Assembly (NCBI RefSeq): GCF_002056795.1
Contig: NZ_CP020104.1
Span: forward strand, 4,221,001-4,285,000
Reading direction: 5' to 3'
Length of the DNA: 64,000 nt
Origin: Spirosoma aerolatum
GTDB lineage: Bacteria > Bacteroidota > Bacteroidia > Cytophagales > Spirosomataceae
The position numbers were made by a program, and so were the translations under genes. Below are positions 22,967 to 32,099 of the stretch, in pieces; positions within the stretch are counted from its first letter, which is position 1, and each line of letters starts with the position of its first letter. The notes under the pieces were generated by a model that was given only the letters and a program-made list of their open reading frames with translations, did not search any database and was not told where the DNA came from.

Positions 22967-24139
22967 TTACGGAGTAACCGGCTCGGTATTGACCAGCTTA
23001 GCGCCGATAATACCTGTGTAGGTGCTCCAACCGTCGTACGCCTTTGCGTAGCCAGCCGGACGGGTAAAGATGCCGTACAGACCCGACGACGGCGTTACGA
23101 TCTCGTACGGATACTTGGTTGTATCGTACTCCCGAACGCGCAGGTCGATCTTAATATCGAACGTCGGCGAATCGAACTGTGCCAGCTTGAGCCGAGCCCC
23201 ACCGAACGAGGTGTTGGCAACTTTCTTTTTCTTGACAATCGTTTCGTGCTCCATGATCTGCTGCCAGCAGGCAGAGCCGGGTTCGATGATCAGGATTTTG
23301 TCCTGTCCGTAGGTTGTGTCGATCTGCGGGTCGTAGTAGAATTCGGCAGGCAGATCGTTGTACATCGCCTGGGCATCCATGCCGATGTCGTTCATACCCA
23401 TGATTTTCGACTTACGCAGCCACGACACCATTTTCAGACCACCGATCACAATCCACTTGCCGGTAACGCCGTGAACGGTACGCAGCGAGTTCAGGTAATC
23501 CCAGAAATCGTCACGCAGCTTGCCATCCGTGAAGTACAGATAGATGTCCTTCGGTACTGCCGAGTTGGTAACTTTATTGGTGCCTACAGCCGCAACCAGA
23601 GCCGTCAGAGCCGCCGTATTCAGAGGCTGCAACAGGTCTTTTTCAACCGTCAGGTAGAACTCAAGCGCGGCCTCGGTCATCTTGGCCGAGTCGCCAGCGT
23701 CAAGCTGAACAGCCCCGCCGATGATGCCATCGTAGTACTGTTTAGCCGCTTCTTCCAGCGACATCAGATCAATCGTACGAAACTCAAGATCGTACTGTTT
23801 GTAGCCTGTATAGGTCACATCCAGTTCCGTTACCGTTCCGGGGCGCGTACCGTTCGCATTCACTGCGCGGGTCGATGAAGTAGTACCCGTCGTGTACTGC
23901 TTCCGGTAGTTGAGCCGCACTTTGGGTACGACATCATCAGGCCCGGCCCCAGCCTCAAAGCTCAGCCGTTTTTCCTCGCCAGCACCTTCGGCACTCATGG
24001 CGTTGGCGAGTCCGGCAAGCTGCGGAGAACGTACAGCCTGTAACGTACCGATCTGGGTGAATTTCGGCGCGTTCTCCGCAGTGTGCATAATGCAGGCTCG
24101 CAGAATTCGAGCCGACGATAAGTTTACATTGTTTGCCAT
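22967..24139 (-). CDS. Major capsid protein
   Basis: It has 390 residues. N-terminal MANNVNLSSARILRACIMHT, an internal acidic/Gly-rich arm, GGLKMVSWLRKSKIMGMNDI near residue 230 and a beta-rich C-terminal half with an LRVREYDTTKYP strand are in keeping with HK97-fold capsid proteins of Bacteroidota phages. Context supports this strongly: it follows a scaffold-like gene and is closed by a strong terminator, as expected for the most abundant virion protein. No protease gene was seen nearby. Confidence 0.75.
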   Translation of the reverse strand: MANNVNLSSARILRACIMHTAENAPKFTQIGTLQAVRSPQLAGLANAMSAEGAGEEKRLSFEAGAGPDDVVPKVRLNYRKQYTTGTTSSTRAVNANGTRPGTVTELDVTYTGYKQYDLEFRTIDLMSLEEAAKQYYDGIIGGAVQLDAGDSAKMTEAALEFYLTVEKDLLQPLNTAALTALVAAVGTNKVTNSAVPKDIYLYFTDGKLRDDFWDYLNSLRTVHGVTGKWIVIGGLKMVSWLRKSKIMGMNDIGMDAQAMYNDLPAEFYYDPQIDTTYGQDKILIIEPGSACWQQIMEHETIVKKKKVANTSFGGARLKLAQFDSPTFDIKIDLRVREYDTTKYPYEIVTPSSGLYGIFTRPAGYAKAYDGWSTYTGIIGAKLVNTEPVTP

Positions 24140-24197
24140 CTTGGGCGGTTTTGTGATTAAGATTGAAACTCGTTACAGGTCAGCCACCGAACCGATT

Positions 24198-25070
24198 TTA
24201 TTTGCTTGCCGCTATCTCTTCGGCAATCATGGCGTCCAGTGCTGAATTTTTCGTGGTGTTCTTGCCGTCTGCTCCTCCGGCTGGAATCTTCACCGTGTCT
24301 TTCGATGTGGAGTCAGATTTTTTGCCGTAATCGTAGGCGGTAATCGTCAGTTCGGCCAGCGTTGCCAGATCAACCGCTTTGCCGTCCAGCAGCAGCGGCT
24401 GTTCGGGCGAATCGGCCCGCATGATCTTGCCGTCAGCACCGATAATGCCTTTCACTTTTTTGTCGCCAATACCTACCTGCGTAACCAGATCATGCGCGTC
24501 CGAAATGAAATTGCGCTCGAAATGGCGGTCGCCGGATGTATCGCGCAGCTTGCCCGACCGAACGGCCTTGTTGAGTAGCTGCACGTTCAGCAGTTCCGTT
24601 TCACGCTGCGACAGCTTGCCTGTTAGCGCGTCGTAATCGGTCTTTTTGACGTAATCCGTGCCGAGCTGTCCTTTCAGTGCATCGTATTCGCCTTTCAGAT
24701 CATCGTAGTTCTTGTCGCCGGTTTTGGTGCCAGCTTCATCGAATGCCTTTAAAATGAACTGATACTTTTTGTGCGAATCGTTCGGGCCAAATTTGGCATA
24801 CTCCGCCTTCTGAGCGTCCGTTAGCTTCGGCTCATACGTTTTAAGCATGTTATCAATCGGGTCCAGTGCTTCGGCCTTTACCCGCTTTTTGACATCCTTG
24901 AAAATATCATCGTTGCCCTTCGCTTCGTCCGCTGTCATGAGCGAAGCCAGTACTTTAGCGGCTTCGTTGTCATCGTACTCATCTTCGAGTTTTTCGATGA
25001 AATCTTTTACCTGATCGGCTGTTAGCCCGAATTTTTTTAACGCTGTTTCGAGAAATGCTCTCCGTTTCAT
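24198..25070 (-). CDS. Capsid scaffold-like protein
   Basis: The 290-residue, highly charged helical protein (KFGLTADQVKDFIEKLEDEY) has a middle coiled coil (DYDALTGKLSQRETELLNVQ) and a low-complexity C-terminal tail. This composition and its place directly before the capsid gene are those of GPO/phi29-type scaffolds. Assignment rests on context. Confidence 0.65.
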   Translation of the reverse strand: MKRRAFLETALKKFGLTADQVKDFIEKLEDEYDDNEAAKVLASLMTADEAKGNDDIFKDVKKRVKAEALDPIDNMLKTYEPKLTDAQKAEYAKFGPNDSHKKYQFILKAFDEAGTKTGDKNYDDLKGEYDALKGQLGTDYVKKTDYDALTGKLSQRETELLNVQLLNKAVRSGKLRDTSGDRHFERNFISDAHDLVTQVGIGDKKVKGIIGADGKIMRADSPEQPLLLDGKAVDLATLAELTITAYDYGKKSDSTSKDTVKIPAGGADGKNTTKNSALDAMIAEEIAASK

Positions 25071-25145
25071 TCTGATAAGGGGTTTCGGGCCATCAGGCCC
25101 CGGTACTCATGAAAAAAATAGAATTGGGTTAGTCAGCGCGTCCAA

Positions 25146-25526
25146 TTAGGCCGCAGGTTCTTCCTCTTCCGTCTCGGATTCAGCGTCTGCGAAATACAGT
25201 ACATCAAAATCCTTCCGCTTGCCGTCAGGAATCGTAGTGTCTTCGACCATCTTGTATTCCGGGATACCCAGCACTTTGGTCAGGATGTGCGTTGTTTCGC
25301 CGGTTTCTTCATCCCTGTCCATCGCTTCATACCCGGCTTTGGTGAAAATCACGTTTCGGGCCTCCTCGACGGTGACGACTTTGTTACGCTGCATCCGCTG
25401 CCGGGGGCCGACCTGCACAACAACCTCATGGTTGAGTGGTAGCTGTTCGTAGGTCTTATCGGTCGTCCTTCGCGCTGCCGTAAGCTCAGCGGCTACTGTG
25501 GCCGCTTTCTTGGTTTGCTTTGCCAT
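25146..25526 (-). CDS. Hypothetical head-module protein, 126 residues
   Basis: No family recognised. The N-terminus is Lys/Ala rich, the middle has VVVQVGPRQRMQRNKVVTVE, and the tail is acidic (AESETEEEEPAA). It is the first gene after the operator-controlled promoter at 25573-25604. A decoration or head-assembly role is possible. Confidence 0.6.
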   Translation of the reverse strand: MAKQTKKAATVAAELTAARRTTDKTYEQLPLNHEVVVQVGPRQRMQRNKVVTVEEARNVIFTKAGYEAMDRDEETGETTHILTKVLGIPEYKMVEDTTIPDGKRKDFDVLYFADAESETEEEEPAA

Positions 25527-25572
25527 AACTCATTGAAAAAGTTTCGTTTGTAATACTCGCAATTGATCAGAC

Positions 25573-25604
25573 CAAAAATAGTAATATTAATATTACATTT
25601 TCAA
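25573..25604 (-). promoter_or_regulatory. Operator-containing promoter for the scaffold/capsid unit
   Basis: On the minus strand: TTG (25602-25604), 18 bases, then TACTATTTTTG (25573-25583). The operator GTAATATTAATATTAC is at 25581-25596. It places capsid genes under direct repressor control. Confidence 0.65.
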
Positions 25605-25609
25605 AAATA

Positions 25610-27598
25610 TTAATTGAATTGTTGCTGTTGGGTCTGTTGCGTCTGCTGTACATCTACCGGAGGTTTCATATTCAGCGGTTCCAGCGTGGGGAATGCGCCC
25701 CCTGTACCCCCGGTTGCGGCCAGTCCAACCGTCTGCGGCCCGACCAGCAGCTTACCCCGCCGAACGATTTCATTATACTGATCAGTCAGGCTTTTCTGCC
25801 AGAAATCAGCATCGTCGCGTAGCGCGTCAGCAACAAGCCCGTCAAAATCCAGTGACAGGTAAATGCGTTCGATCTTTGTCCGGTTCTCCGGGCTGTCCGG
25901 GTTCCTGAACGCTACACCGAGCATATACGCTTTCATTTCCTCGGTAACGTCCAGATACGGGTCGCACTGCGTCCGAAGTACATACCGCCGATATTCATCC
26001 GACTGCTCGCCGGTCGTATACAGCAGCATCTTTTTCTCGTACGCCTGTACCAGCGTCGGGTCGTACTTTTTATCCTTTGCGTTGTTGAGTTCTTCGCGGG
26101 TCAGCTCCGCATTTTCCAGATCGAGCCGGACGGGAGCCAGCACTTCCGGTAGCTGCTCTCTGAGCCGTCCGCTGGCCCCGAATCGTTGGGCGTCGATGCA
26201 TTCGTAACCGAAGCTCATCAGATCGACAATGTGTACTCCGTTCACCACCAGCGTACGCAGCATTTCCTGCCGGTCATACCGCTTGCTGGCTCCTGACTCA
26301 TCGTAGGGAGTCTTACGGATGAACTGCATGTCTATCGTCGTATAGGCTTCTTCGCAGTTGCGCTTGAACTCCTCGACAAAGGTTTTCAGCGATTCGATTG
26401 GCCGTTTGATAAATCCGCCAGGGTCGCCACTCGGTACGTTGGGCATTTCGCCCGGTGTGTTGCCTCCGGTCGCATCAATGTACATGATGTTCAGGCCGCT
26501 GCCGGTATCGTGAAAGCCGGTTCCTTTACAGGTTGGGCACTCCCTGACATCGATGATCGCGCCGGGTTCGCCCGATTTCGAGCCTTTAACATCATCGCGG
26601 ATATGAATGACGCCACCTACGCAACCGGGCTGTTTGCATTTGCTGGTTGATCTGCGCCACTCCTTACTCGCTACATGGAAGTTCGTTTCTACCTGAATAT
26701 CGCTCTGATTGCGCTGGCCGAGCCGTATATGCGGCAGTGCATCCGCAATCAGGCTTTCGTAGTACTCTTCGCCTTTCGTCGTTTTCTTGATGCGCTTCAA
26801 TCCAATCTTTCGCGCTGGCATCGTAGCGCAATAATGCCGGGGCGGATTGAACGCCTGACCGACCAGTTTGCCTTCTGCGTCGAACAGGTTTTCAACGCCC
26901 AGAATCTGCCAGTCAGCGACACGCTGGCCGTTCTGATTGGTCGATAGTCCGGTCTGCCTCGCAATCGTGTAGCTGTCATGGTCAAGAAAGAACAGCACGT
27001 TTCCGGTCGGTTCATCGGGCGAATCGTTCGGCAGCAGCGTTTTTTCGGGCGATACCAGTACGGCAAATTTTCCCCGTCGAAACATCCATACGTCCTGACA
27101 CGGAATAATCATTGTCTGCGGACGCGGGTACTCTGCATCGCTTAGCGGCTGCTCGACTGGCAGGATAAGCAATACCGCATTCGGGTCATCCACGTAGTCG
27201 GACTTGACGTTCGAGAAAAACCATTCGACAAAATCACCTTCCGGGGAAAAACCCTTGCCGGTATAGGTCTGCAAGCTATCGGCTTCCTGTATATCAGTCG
27301 TCGGCCATTGTACATCAAAATCGTCGGCCTGCCGGATGTAATCCAGCGCCGAGATTACCCGGCTTTTAAACCCGCGAAAGATGTTTTCGTAAACTTCCTT
27401 TCGGTATTTCTTATGCTCCGGCAGTTCACGCGGACGATCTTTGTCCAGGTATTTCGGGTACGCATCGCCAAAAACCTGCTCAATTTCGTCGCGGTGCGCA
27501 ATGCTCTTTGCGTAGAACTTGTGCAGCAGCTTCGAGCCGGGCCTATTTCGTCCGGCTCCCTGTTGCAGATAGGGTAGTAAATCCTGAAATGATAACAT
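25610..27598 (-). CDS. Portal protein with an inserted Zn-finger-like loop
   Basis: It has 662 residues. The N-terminal region (NIFRGFKSRVISALDYIRQA), the middle alpha/beta part and the C-terminal Gln-rich tail (TQQTQQQQF) match portal proteins of Bacteroidota siphoviruses; a dodecameric ring at the packaging vertex is implied. Near residues 320-365 there is an unusual insert with paired cysteines (CKQPGCVGGV and later CPTCKGTG), like a DnaJ-type zinc knuckle. It may clamp DNA or stabilise the ring. Context: followed by scaffold and capsid genes. Confidence 0.68.
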   Translation of the reverse strand: MLSFQDLLPYLQQGAGRNRPGSKLLHKFYAKSIAHRDEIEQVFGDAYPKYLDKDRPRELPEHKKYRKEVYENIFRGFKSRVISALDYIRQADDFDVQWPTTDIQEADSLQTYTGKGFSPEGDFVEWFFSNVKSDYVDDPNAVLLILPVEQPLSDAEYPRPQTMIIPCQDVWMFRRGKFAVLVSPEKTLLPNDSPDEPTGNVLFFLDHDSYTIARQTGLSTNQNGQRVADWQILGVENLFDAEGKLVGQAFNPPRHYCATMPARKIGLKRIKKTTKGEEYYESLIADALPHIRLGQRNQSDIQVETNFHVASKEWRRSTSKCKQPGCVGGVIHIRDDVKGSKSGEPGAIIDVRECPTCKGTGFHDTGSGLNIMYIDATGGNTPGEMPNVPSGDPGGFIKRPIESLKTFVEEFKRNCEEAYTTIDMQFIRKTPYDESGASKRYDRQEMLRTLVVNGVHIVDLMSFGYECIDAQRFGASGRLREQLPEVLAPVRLDLENAELTREELNNAKDKKYDPTLVQAYEKKMLLYTTGEQSDEYRRYVLRTQCDPYLDVTEEMKAYMLGVAFRNPDSPENRTKIERIYLSLDFDGLVADALRDDADFWQKSLTDQYNEIVRRGKLLVGPQTVGLAATGGTGGAFPTLEPLNMKPPVDVQQTQQTQQQQFN

Positions 27599-27610
27599 GC
27601 TGATTTGAGC

Positions 27611-27650
27611 TAAAAAACAAGGCGGTCAAGCCAGTGGCCGACCGCCTTGT
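27611..27650 (-). terminator. Terminator after the major tail protein candidate
   Basis: ACAAGGCGGTC (27617-27627) pairs with GACCGCCTTGT (27640-27650), followed on the minus strand by TTTTTTA. Strong intrinsic terminator. Confidence 0.85.
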
Positions 27651-27686
27651 TCAGAATAGAAACAGGTTTACTTTACTACAGCGCGA

Positions 27687-28655
27687 TTAAGCCGACTTAA
27701 CGATAACTTCCAGCACCCAAGTACCGTACACACCGCAGGGATTTTCGGCAGCAATCGTATACACGTAGCGACCGAGCGGCATGGCCGAGCCGAAATTCAC
27801 TTCGCCGGTATCCGAATCAATCGTTACCAGTTCGGCGGTCGGGATGTCGTCCGAGCCGTTTTTAAAGATCGAGTACCGAACGGCTCCGCCTTCGTTGACG
27901 ACCCGCTTGATCTTGGCGGCAGACCCCGTAACCATGTTGTAGCGGTTGGTCGTACCAGCCACTAACGCAAGGTTGGTCGGTGCCGGTGTCGCAGCAGCAA
28001 ACGTATAGCGTAACGTCTCAAATTTCAGGGCCGACATAACGATGCCTTTGACGGGCTGTAACTGCCCTTTGGCATTGTTCCAGCTTACCGAGAAGCCGCC
28101 CGGTATCTCCTGCTCGTAGTTGCCCGGCATTTCGTAGCCGATACCGTCGAAGACCGGAGCCTCGGAAGCGTACCGAATGCATTGTACTGTCGTGTTGGTA
28201 AACAAATACACATCCAGCGGCCCCAGCGCACCGGCACGAAGCGAGTTCCAGAAATCGACGTTGGCGAACGTATCCCGTACGGTAAAATCAACCTTTTCGG
28301 CTACTTCTCCCGTTGTTCGTGGTGCCGACTCCGAACCGTACATGGTTGCCGCCTTGCGCTCGACAGGTTTGGCCGCTTTGCCATTTACAAGGCCGTTACC
28401 CAGAAACCAGCACTGTCCCTTATAGGCCAGGTCTTTCAGTGCCGCCACAATATTACCCGCTCCAAGTGGTGCGGCTGGCCCGGCCCCGATGGTGTAGTTC
28501 GTGCCGAAATCCGGCAGGCTGGCCGCGATAACCAGTGCAACGGCGATGTAATTCCCTTTCGGTTGCGTCGAACCGTAATCCGCTGAGCGGTGCGCAGTCG
28601 CTGCCGAACCGGGCGTTACATTCGACATGAATTGCTGTAATGTTCCCATTGACAA
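27687..28655 (-). CDS. Major tail (tube) protein candidate with C-terminal Ig-like domain
   Basis: It has 322 residues. It is the only gene between an operator-type promoter (28683-28713) and a strong terminator (27611-27650), the layout of a highly made structural protein. The first 220 residues are Gly/Ala and beta rich with EQEIPGGFSVSWNNAKGQ, which fits tail tube proteins. The last 95 residues (ATPAPTNLALVAGTTNRYNM onward) look like an added Ig-like/cadherin-like domain, often found on phage tail tubes. The assignment is from context. Confidence 0.55.
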   Translation of the reverse strand: MSMGTLQQFMSNVTPGSAATAHRSADYGSTQPKGNYIAVALVIAASLPDFGTNYTIGAGPAAPLGAGNIVAALKDLAYKGQCWFLGNGLVNGKAAKPVERKAATMYGSESAPRTTGEVAEKVDFTVRDTFANVDFWNSLRAGALGPLDVYLFTNTTVQCIRYASEAPVFDGIGYEMPGNYEQEIPGGFSVSWNNAKGQLQPVKGIVMSALKFETLRYTFAAATPAPTNLALVAGTTNRYNMVTGSAAKIKRVVNEGGAVRYSIFKNGSDDIPTAELVTIDSDTGEVNFGSAMPLGRYVYTIAAENPCGVYGTWVLEVIVKSA

Positions 28656-28682
28656 TGAAATAGTTTGATTTGGACAAAAATA

Positions 28683-28713
28683 AAAAAGTAATATTAATAT
28701 TACGTATTTACAA
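28683..28713 (-). promoter_or_regulatory. Operator-containing promoter for the major tail protein
   Basis: On the minus strand: TTG (28711-28713), 20 bases, TACTTTTT (28683-28690). GTAATATTAATATTAC is at 28688-28703, its end forming the -7 TA. Confidence 0.75.
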
Positions 28714-28720
28714 AAATAAA

Positions 28721-29665
28721 TTACGGCTTAACGATAGTCAGTGTGCGCCAGTTCGCGGAATTAGTATCCCCGGCAACCCGCCCATAGAGCGTGTAGGTGC
28801 CAGCCGGAACCGGGTTAAATCCAACATCCTGACAGTCGAAGGCATGAAACTCCATATCCTTCCACACACTCGTAAATGGCTCTAGCTTGCACTGGCATGC
28901 CTTTTTCGAGTTGATAATCCCCCGCAGGATGTCGGTTCCGGTCGATCTTGAATAGGACATCGCAATAATGTCGCTGATAGTCGGCGATGGCGGTGCGGGT
29001 GGATTGAAAATCACAATGTTTACCGTTTTGGATACGTAGGCTGTGTCGCTGTCGCCTTTTACATCGACAGTAACCGTTGCCGTTGCTGTGTACGTCCGGC
29101 TGAGTGTATTGCCGAACGTTTCGGTGTTTGCCCAGCGAACCAGAACATTGCCGGTCTGTCCGACAACATTGGATACTGTCACAACGGTTTGCCCGACCTG
29201 CATTTCGATTAGCAGGCTAAACAGAATTGGCGTACTGGCGACCTGCTGTATCGTTTCCGGGTCCGGCCCGACGACCGACGTTTTCAGTCTGGGGTCGTAG
29301 CTTTTCGCCGGTGCTACCCCGAACTCTGCTTCGTACTGGCTGGCTGTCAGTGTCTCGATTACGCCATTCTGACGCGTTACCTGAACTGTTACCGGAATCT
29401 GCCAGCCAGTCGGCGGATTCGCGCTGTCAGTCACCACGACCGGCACACCGGCAGCATTTCCCCGCTCGGTTACGCTTGCCTGGATAATGTCCCCTTTCGC
29501 CAGTGCCGGAACTGCCACAACAACACTACCAGCGGACAGAATACCCTGACCGAGCAGGAGCGTTCCCCGGTAGATCAGAATAGCCGTACCGTTCGCCTGA
29601 GCGCAGCTAACGGTGACGAACCCGGAACCGTGATAGGCTCCGGCTGTAATAGTGGCTAGATTCAT
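28721..29665 (-). CDS. Structural protein with Ig-like features, 314 residues
   Basis: No precise family. The N-terminal third is beta rich (GFVTVSCAQANGTAILIYRG), and Thr/Val-rich strands follow (VVTVSNVVGQTGNVLVRW, TYTATATVTVDVKGDSDTAY). It probably decorates the tail tip or fibre. It is the last gene of the tape measure to fibre unit. Confidence 0.6.
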   Translation of the reverse strand: MNLATITAGAYHGSGFVTVSCAQANGTAILIYRGTLLLGQGILSAGSVVVAVPALAKGDIIQASVTERGNAAGVPVVVTDSANPPTGWQIPVTVQVTRQNGVIETLTASQYEAEFGVAPAKSYDPRLKTSVVGPDPETIQQVASTPILFSLLIEMQVGQTVVTVSNVVGQTGNVLVRWANTETFGNTLSRTYTATATVTVDVKGDSDTAYVSKTVNIVIFNPPAPPSPTISDIIAMSYSRSTGTDILRGIINSKKACQCKLEPFTSVWKDMEFHAFDCQDVGFNPVPAGTYTLYGRVAGDTNSANWRTLTIVKP

Positions 29666-29907
29666 TCAGGCAGTAATTTGGTATTGACAGTATGTACTTC
29701 CATTGTGAGCGAGTAGGTTGCCGGGAGCGGACAGCGCCCGACAATATGCGCTTCACCGCCAACGATCTGACCGTTTCCCCAGGCTTCGCCATTCAAAAAC
29801 AGCGACACGCCGGTTCCATTGACCACGCCGGGGGCATCGATCAGCGCCCGACCGCCCGTTTCGTCAATGCTGCTAATTCGGATTGCCTTCTTTAGATTCT
29901 TTTTCAT
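29662..29907 (-). CDS. Hypothetical small late protein, 81 residues
   Basis: No family recognised. The short beta-rich chain follows a basic start (MKKNLKKAIRISSIDETG). It overlaps both neighbours (4 and 35 bases), consistent with a coupled late operon. Confidence 0.55.
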   Translation of the reverse strand: MKKNLKKAIRISSIDETGGRALIDAPGVVNGTGVSLFLNGEAWGNGQIVGGEAHIVGRCPLPATYSLTMEVHTVNTKLLPE

Positions 29908-30370
29908 TTGCTTCCTGATTTATAAGCCGATATTTATCCCAATTCCAGCCGCCAAACAACCGGACGGCCCGGTAATACAGTTTGTTACGCCAGCCGCCCG
30001 GATGAAAACGATTCATCAATTCCAGATATACCTGATCAGCATATTTCCGATTCATATCTGAAAATACGTAGTAGCGGCCCGGTTGCTCGGCAAACGTCTC
30101 CCAGTGCATGTACAGATAGTCGTGAACGACCGCTGCAAGGTTGGTACGGTTGTCGTACTCTGGCAGAATGCTGCCGAGCCACAGCGGTACACTGTGGCAG
30201 TCGGTCACGAAACCGCATGGTAGCAGTACTTCCTTGTTGTCGAGTACTTCCACAATTACCGGAGCCGATAGCTCCATCTGATCGGGCTTTTCCAGCCGGT
30301 TACTCATCGCAACGCGCAACCGATACACGGTATCCGTGCGCCGAATGCGAGCAATCACATCCCGGTTCAT
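29873..30370 (-). CDS. DUF1353-family phage protein
   Basis: It has 165 residues. LPCGFVTDCHSVPLWLGSIL, AAVVHDYLYMHW, SDMNRKYADQVYLELM and YYRAVRLFGGWNWDKY follow the DUF1353 motif order (TD.hSVP, vHD.lY, D..f...m, mY..vr..G). The conserved His-Asp pair suggests a metal-dependent enzyme, but no activity is established for the family. It is common near fibre and lysis genes of phages. Confidence 0.78.
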   Translation of the reverse strand: MNRDVIARIRRTDTVYRLRVAMSNRLEKPDQMELSAPVIVEVLDNKEVLLPCGFVTDCHSVPLWLGSILPEYDNRTNLAAVVHDYLYMHWETFAEQPGRYYVFSDMNRKYADQVYLELMNRFHPGGWRNKLYYRAVRLFGGWNWDKYRLINQEANEKESKEGNPN

Positions 30371-30861
30371 AGTCTGCCCTGCGCATCCAGTTTACGAATT
30401 TCACCCAGCAGCAGCATATAGACCAGCACCGGAATCGACGTACTATCCGAAACAGTTTGCCCCTGCGCTTTAACGGCTCCGATGGTGATCCGTTGAAAAA
30501 AGGCAAGCTGCTCGGTAGCGTCTTCGGCCAGCGAGTCCACCGGAAAGCCGGTCGCATTGACAAAAGCCCCTTCGGTCGAAGCCGAATAGACCGTATCCTG
30601 ATACGCATTCAGAAGCTGCGAAGCCACTGCCGGACTCAGCGATGACTCCCGAATCTGATGCGCCAGTTCTACGCCGTCGTTATCGACCCGGACAACGCGC
30701 ACTTTCTGAATCATTTGCAGGTTCGGGCCAATAAACAGGCTTTCGTGACGAGCAACCCGCTTGAAACCCGTCACAGGTTCGTCAGAGATCGGGGTTTCAA
30801 GCCCCCGAAAAACGGCTTGATCGTCCAGCAACAGGCCGTTTTGATTGAGCAATTCAGACAT
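30367..30861 (-). CDS. Hypothetical late protein, 164 residues
   Basis: No family recognised. It contains KRVARHESLFIGPNLQMIQK and a helical Ala/Gln-rich C-terminal half. It sits directly after the fibre gene. Confidence 0.55.
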   Translation of the reverse strand: MSELLNQNGLLLDDQAVFRGLETPISDEPVTGFKRVARHESLFIGPNLQMIQKVRVVRVDNDGVELAHQIRESSLSPAVASQLLNAYQDTVYSASTEGAFVNATGFPVDSLAEDATEQLAFFQRITIGAVKAQGQTVSDSTSIPVLVYMLLLGEIRKLDAQGRL

Positions 30862-30871
30862 AAAAGAGAAA

Positions 30872-32098
30872 TTAAGCGATTACAACATACTGAAAATCAA
30901 ACGTATCGACTGAAAGCGCCGTACCTGCACTGGCAAGCGTGAACCCGTTCGCAGTGATAGCACTGACGTAGACCCGGCTGACCTGTTCGGCGGCTCTGGC
31001 ATTTCGGGGTGTAACCAGTACCGCAACCGGGGCGGCTGCGTAAGCCTGATTGAACGTCAGGGTAAGTAAGGTATTATTGGCAGACGCCCCGGCACTGGTG
31101 ACGAGTGTAATCTTACCGGCCATGTCGTTACTGCCTGCGGCTACCGTCGCGCTTGCCGTTGTACCGGCTCCCCCTGTAGTAATGGCTACAGTCGGTAGGC
31201 TACCCGTCGAAACCAGCCCTTTCGACTTTACCCGCCCCGCGACATCAAGCAGTTCGGCAGGACTGGATACACCGATACCCATCCGGCCATTACCCCGGAT
31301 ACGAGCCAGCTCTACGCTGGCCGTTGGCCCTGTGGCCGCAAAAAACACAAAATCAGAAGCCGTTGCGCCGACCTGCAAACGGAACGTATCAACATTGACA
31401 CCGCACCCCCAGAACTGATGATCATTGTCGGCATAATTGAACATTACGACCTTACGGCTTGCAATGACATTCGGAAACCGTAACATATCGTCTATCTGTG
31501 CCGCGCCAGCAACATGGAGCTTAGCCTGTGCCGCATTTGTTCCAAGTCCCAGATTACCCCCCGAATCAATGCGCAGCAATTCCGCCAATGCGCCACCGCC
31601 AATAGACTGTTCAATCACAAAGGCCGATATGTCGCCCGTTGGCTGACCGATACGCCAGTAGCTAATACCACCTTTATGGAATTCAGCTTTTACACCGCCC
31701 CGACCCGGAACACCATGCGAGTTTATCAGACGCAGAAGTACATCCGCAATGGGATTGTCCGCTGTAATCTCTATAAATGATGAAGCCGCAACCGTACCTG
31801 CCGGGCCGGTTGCGCCCCGAAAGCTCACCGCCTGGGCAATATCCGACACGTAGCCGGTAGCTCCCAAGTACAGATTAACGGCTGGCTTCACTCCGTTGCC
31901 GCCCACCCAGTCAACCACCTTGATAACGGTATTTGTGCCGTACTGCACACCGGCCAGTACCGGCGACCAACTGGCATCTGCTTCGATCAGGTCGAGCAGT
32001 GTCAGTAGCGCAGTCTTGTCAACTTCGCCGTCGATCAACCCCAGGCCATTGTACCCATAATGAGCGTTTACGTACGCTCTTGCTTCGCTGATAGTCAT
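30872..32098 (-). CDS. Tail fibre with collagen-like linker and beta repeats
   Basis: Start at 32098 (408 residues, MTISEARAYVNAHYG). A helical head is followed by GATGYV and GATGPAG collagen-like pieces, then RIDSGGNLGLGTNAAQAKLH and RIRGNGRMGIGVSSPAELLD, paired repeats typical of fibre stalks that precede S74 chaperone domains. No S74 domain is present here. The final 100 residues are Ala/Thr/Val rich. Probable receptor-binding fibre. Confidence 0.75.
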   Translation of the reverse strand: MTISEARAYVNAHYGYNGLGLIDGEVDKTALLTLLDLIEADASWSPVLAGVQYGTNTVIKVVDWVGGNGVKPAVNLYLGATGYVSDIAQAVSFRGATGPAGTVAASSFIEITADNPIADVLLRLINSHGVPGRGGVKAEFHKGGISYWRIGQPTGDISAFVIEQSIGGGALAELLRIDSGGNLGLGTNAAQAKLHVAGAAQIDDMLRFPNVIASRKVVMFNYADNDHQFWGCGVNVDTFRLQVGATASDFVFFAATGPTASVELARIRGNGRMGIGVSSPAELLDVAGRVKSKGLVSTGSLPTVAITTGGAGTTASATVAAGSNDMAGKITLVTSAGASANNTLLTLTFNQAYAAAPVAVLVTPRNARAAEQVSRVYVSAITANGFTLASAGTALSVDTFDFQYVVIA

Positions 32099-32099
32099 T

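Noticed and set aside
22949..23878. Plus-strand frame of 309 codons opposite the capsid gene
   Set aside because: Antisense of a well-supported gene, no family features, frame begins in the terminator.
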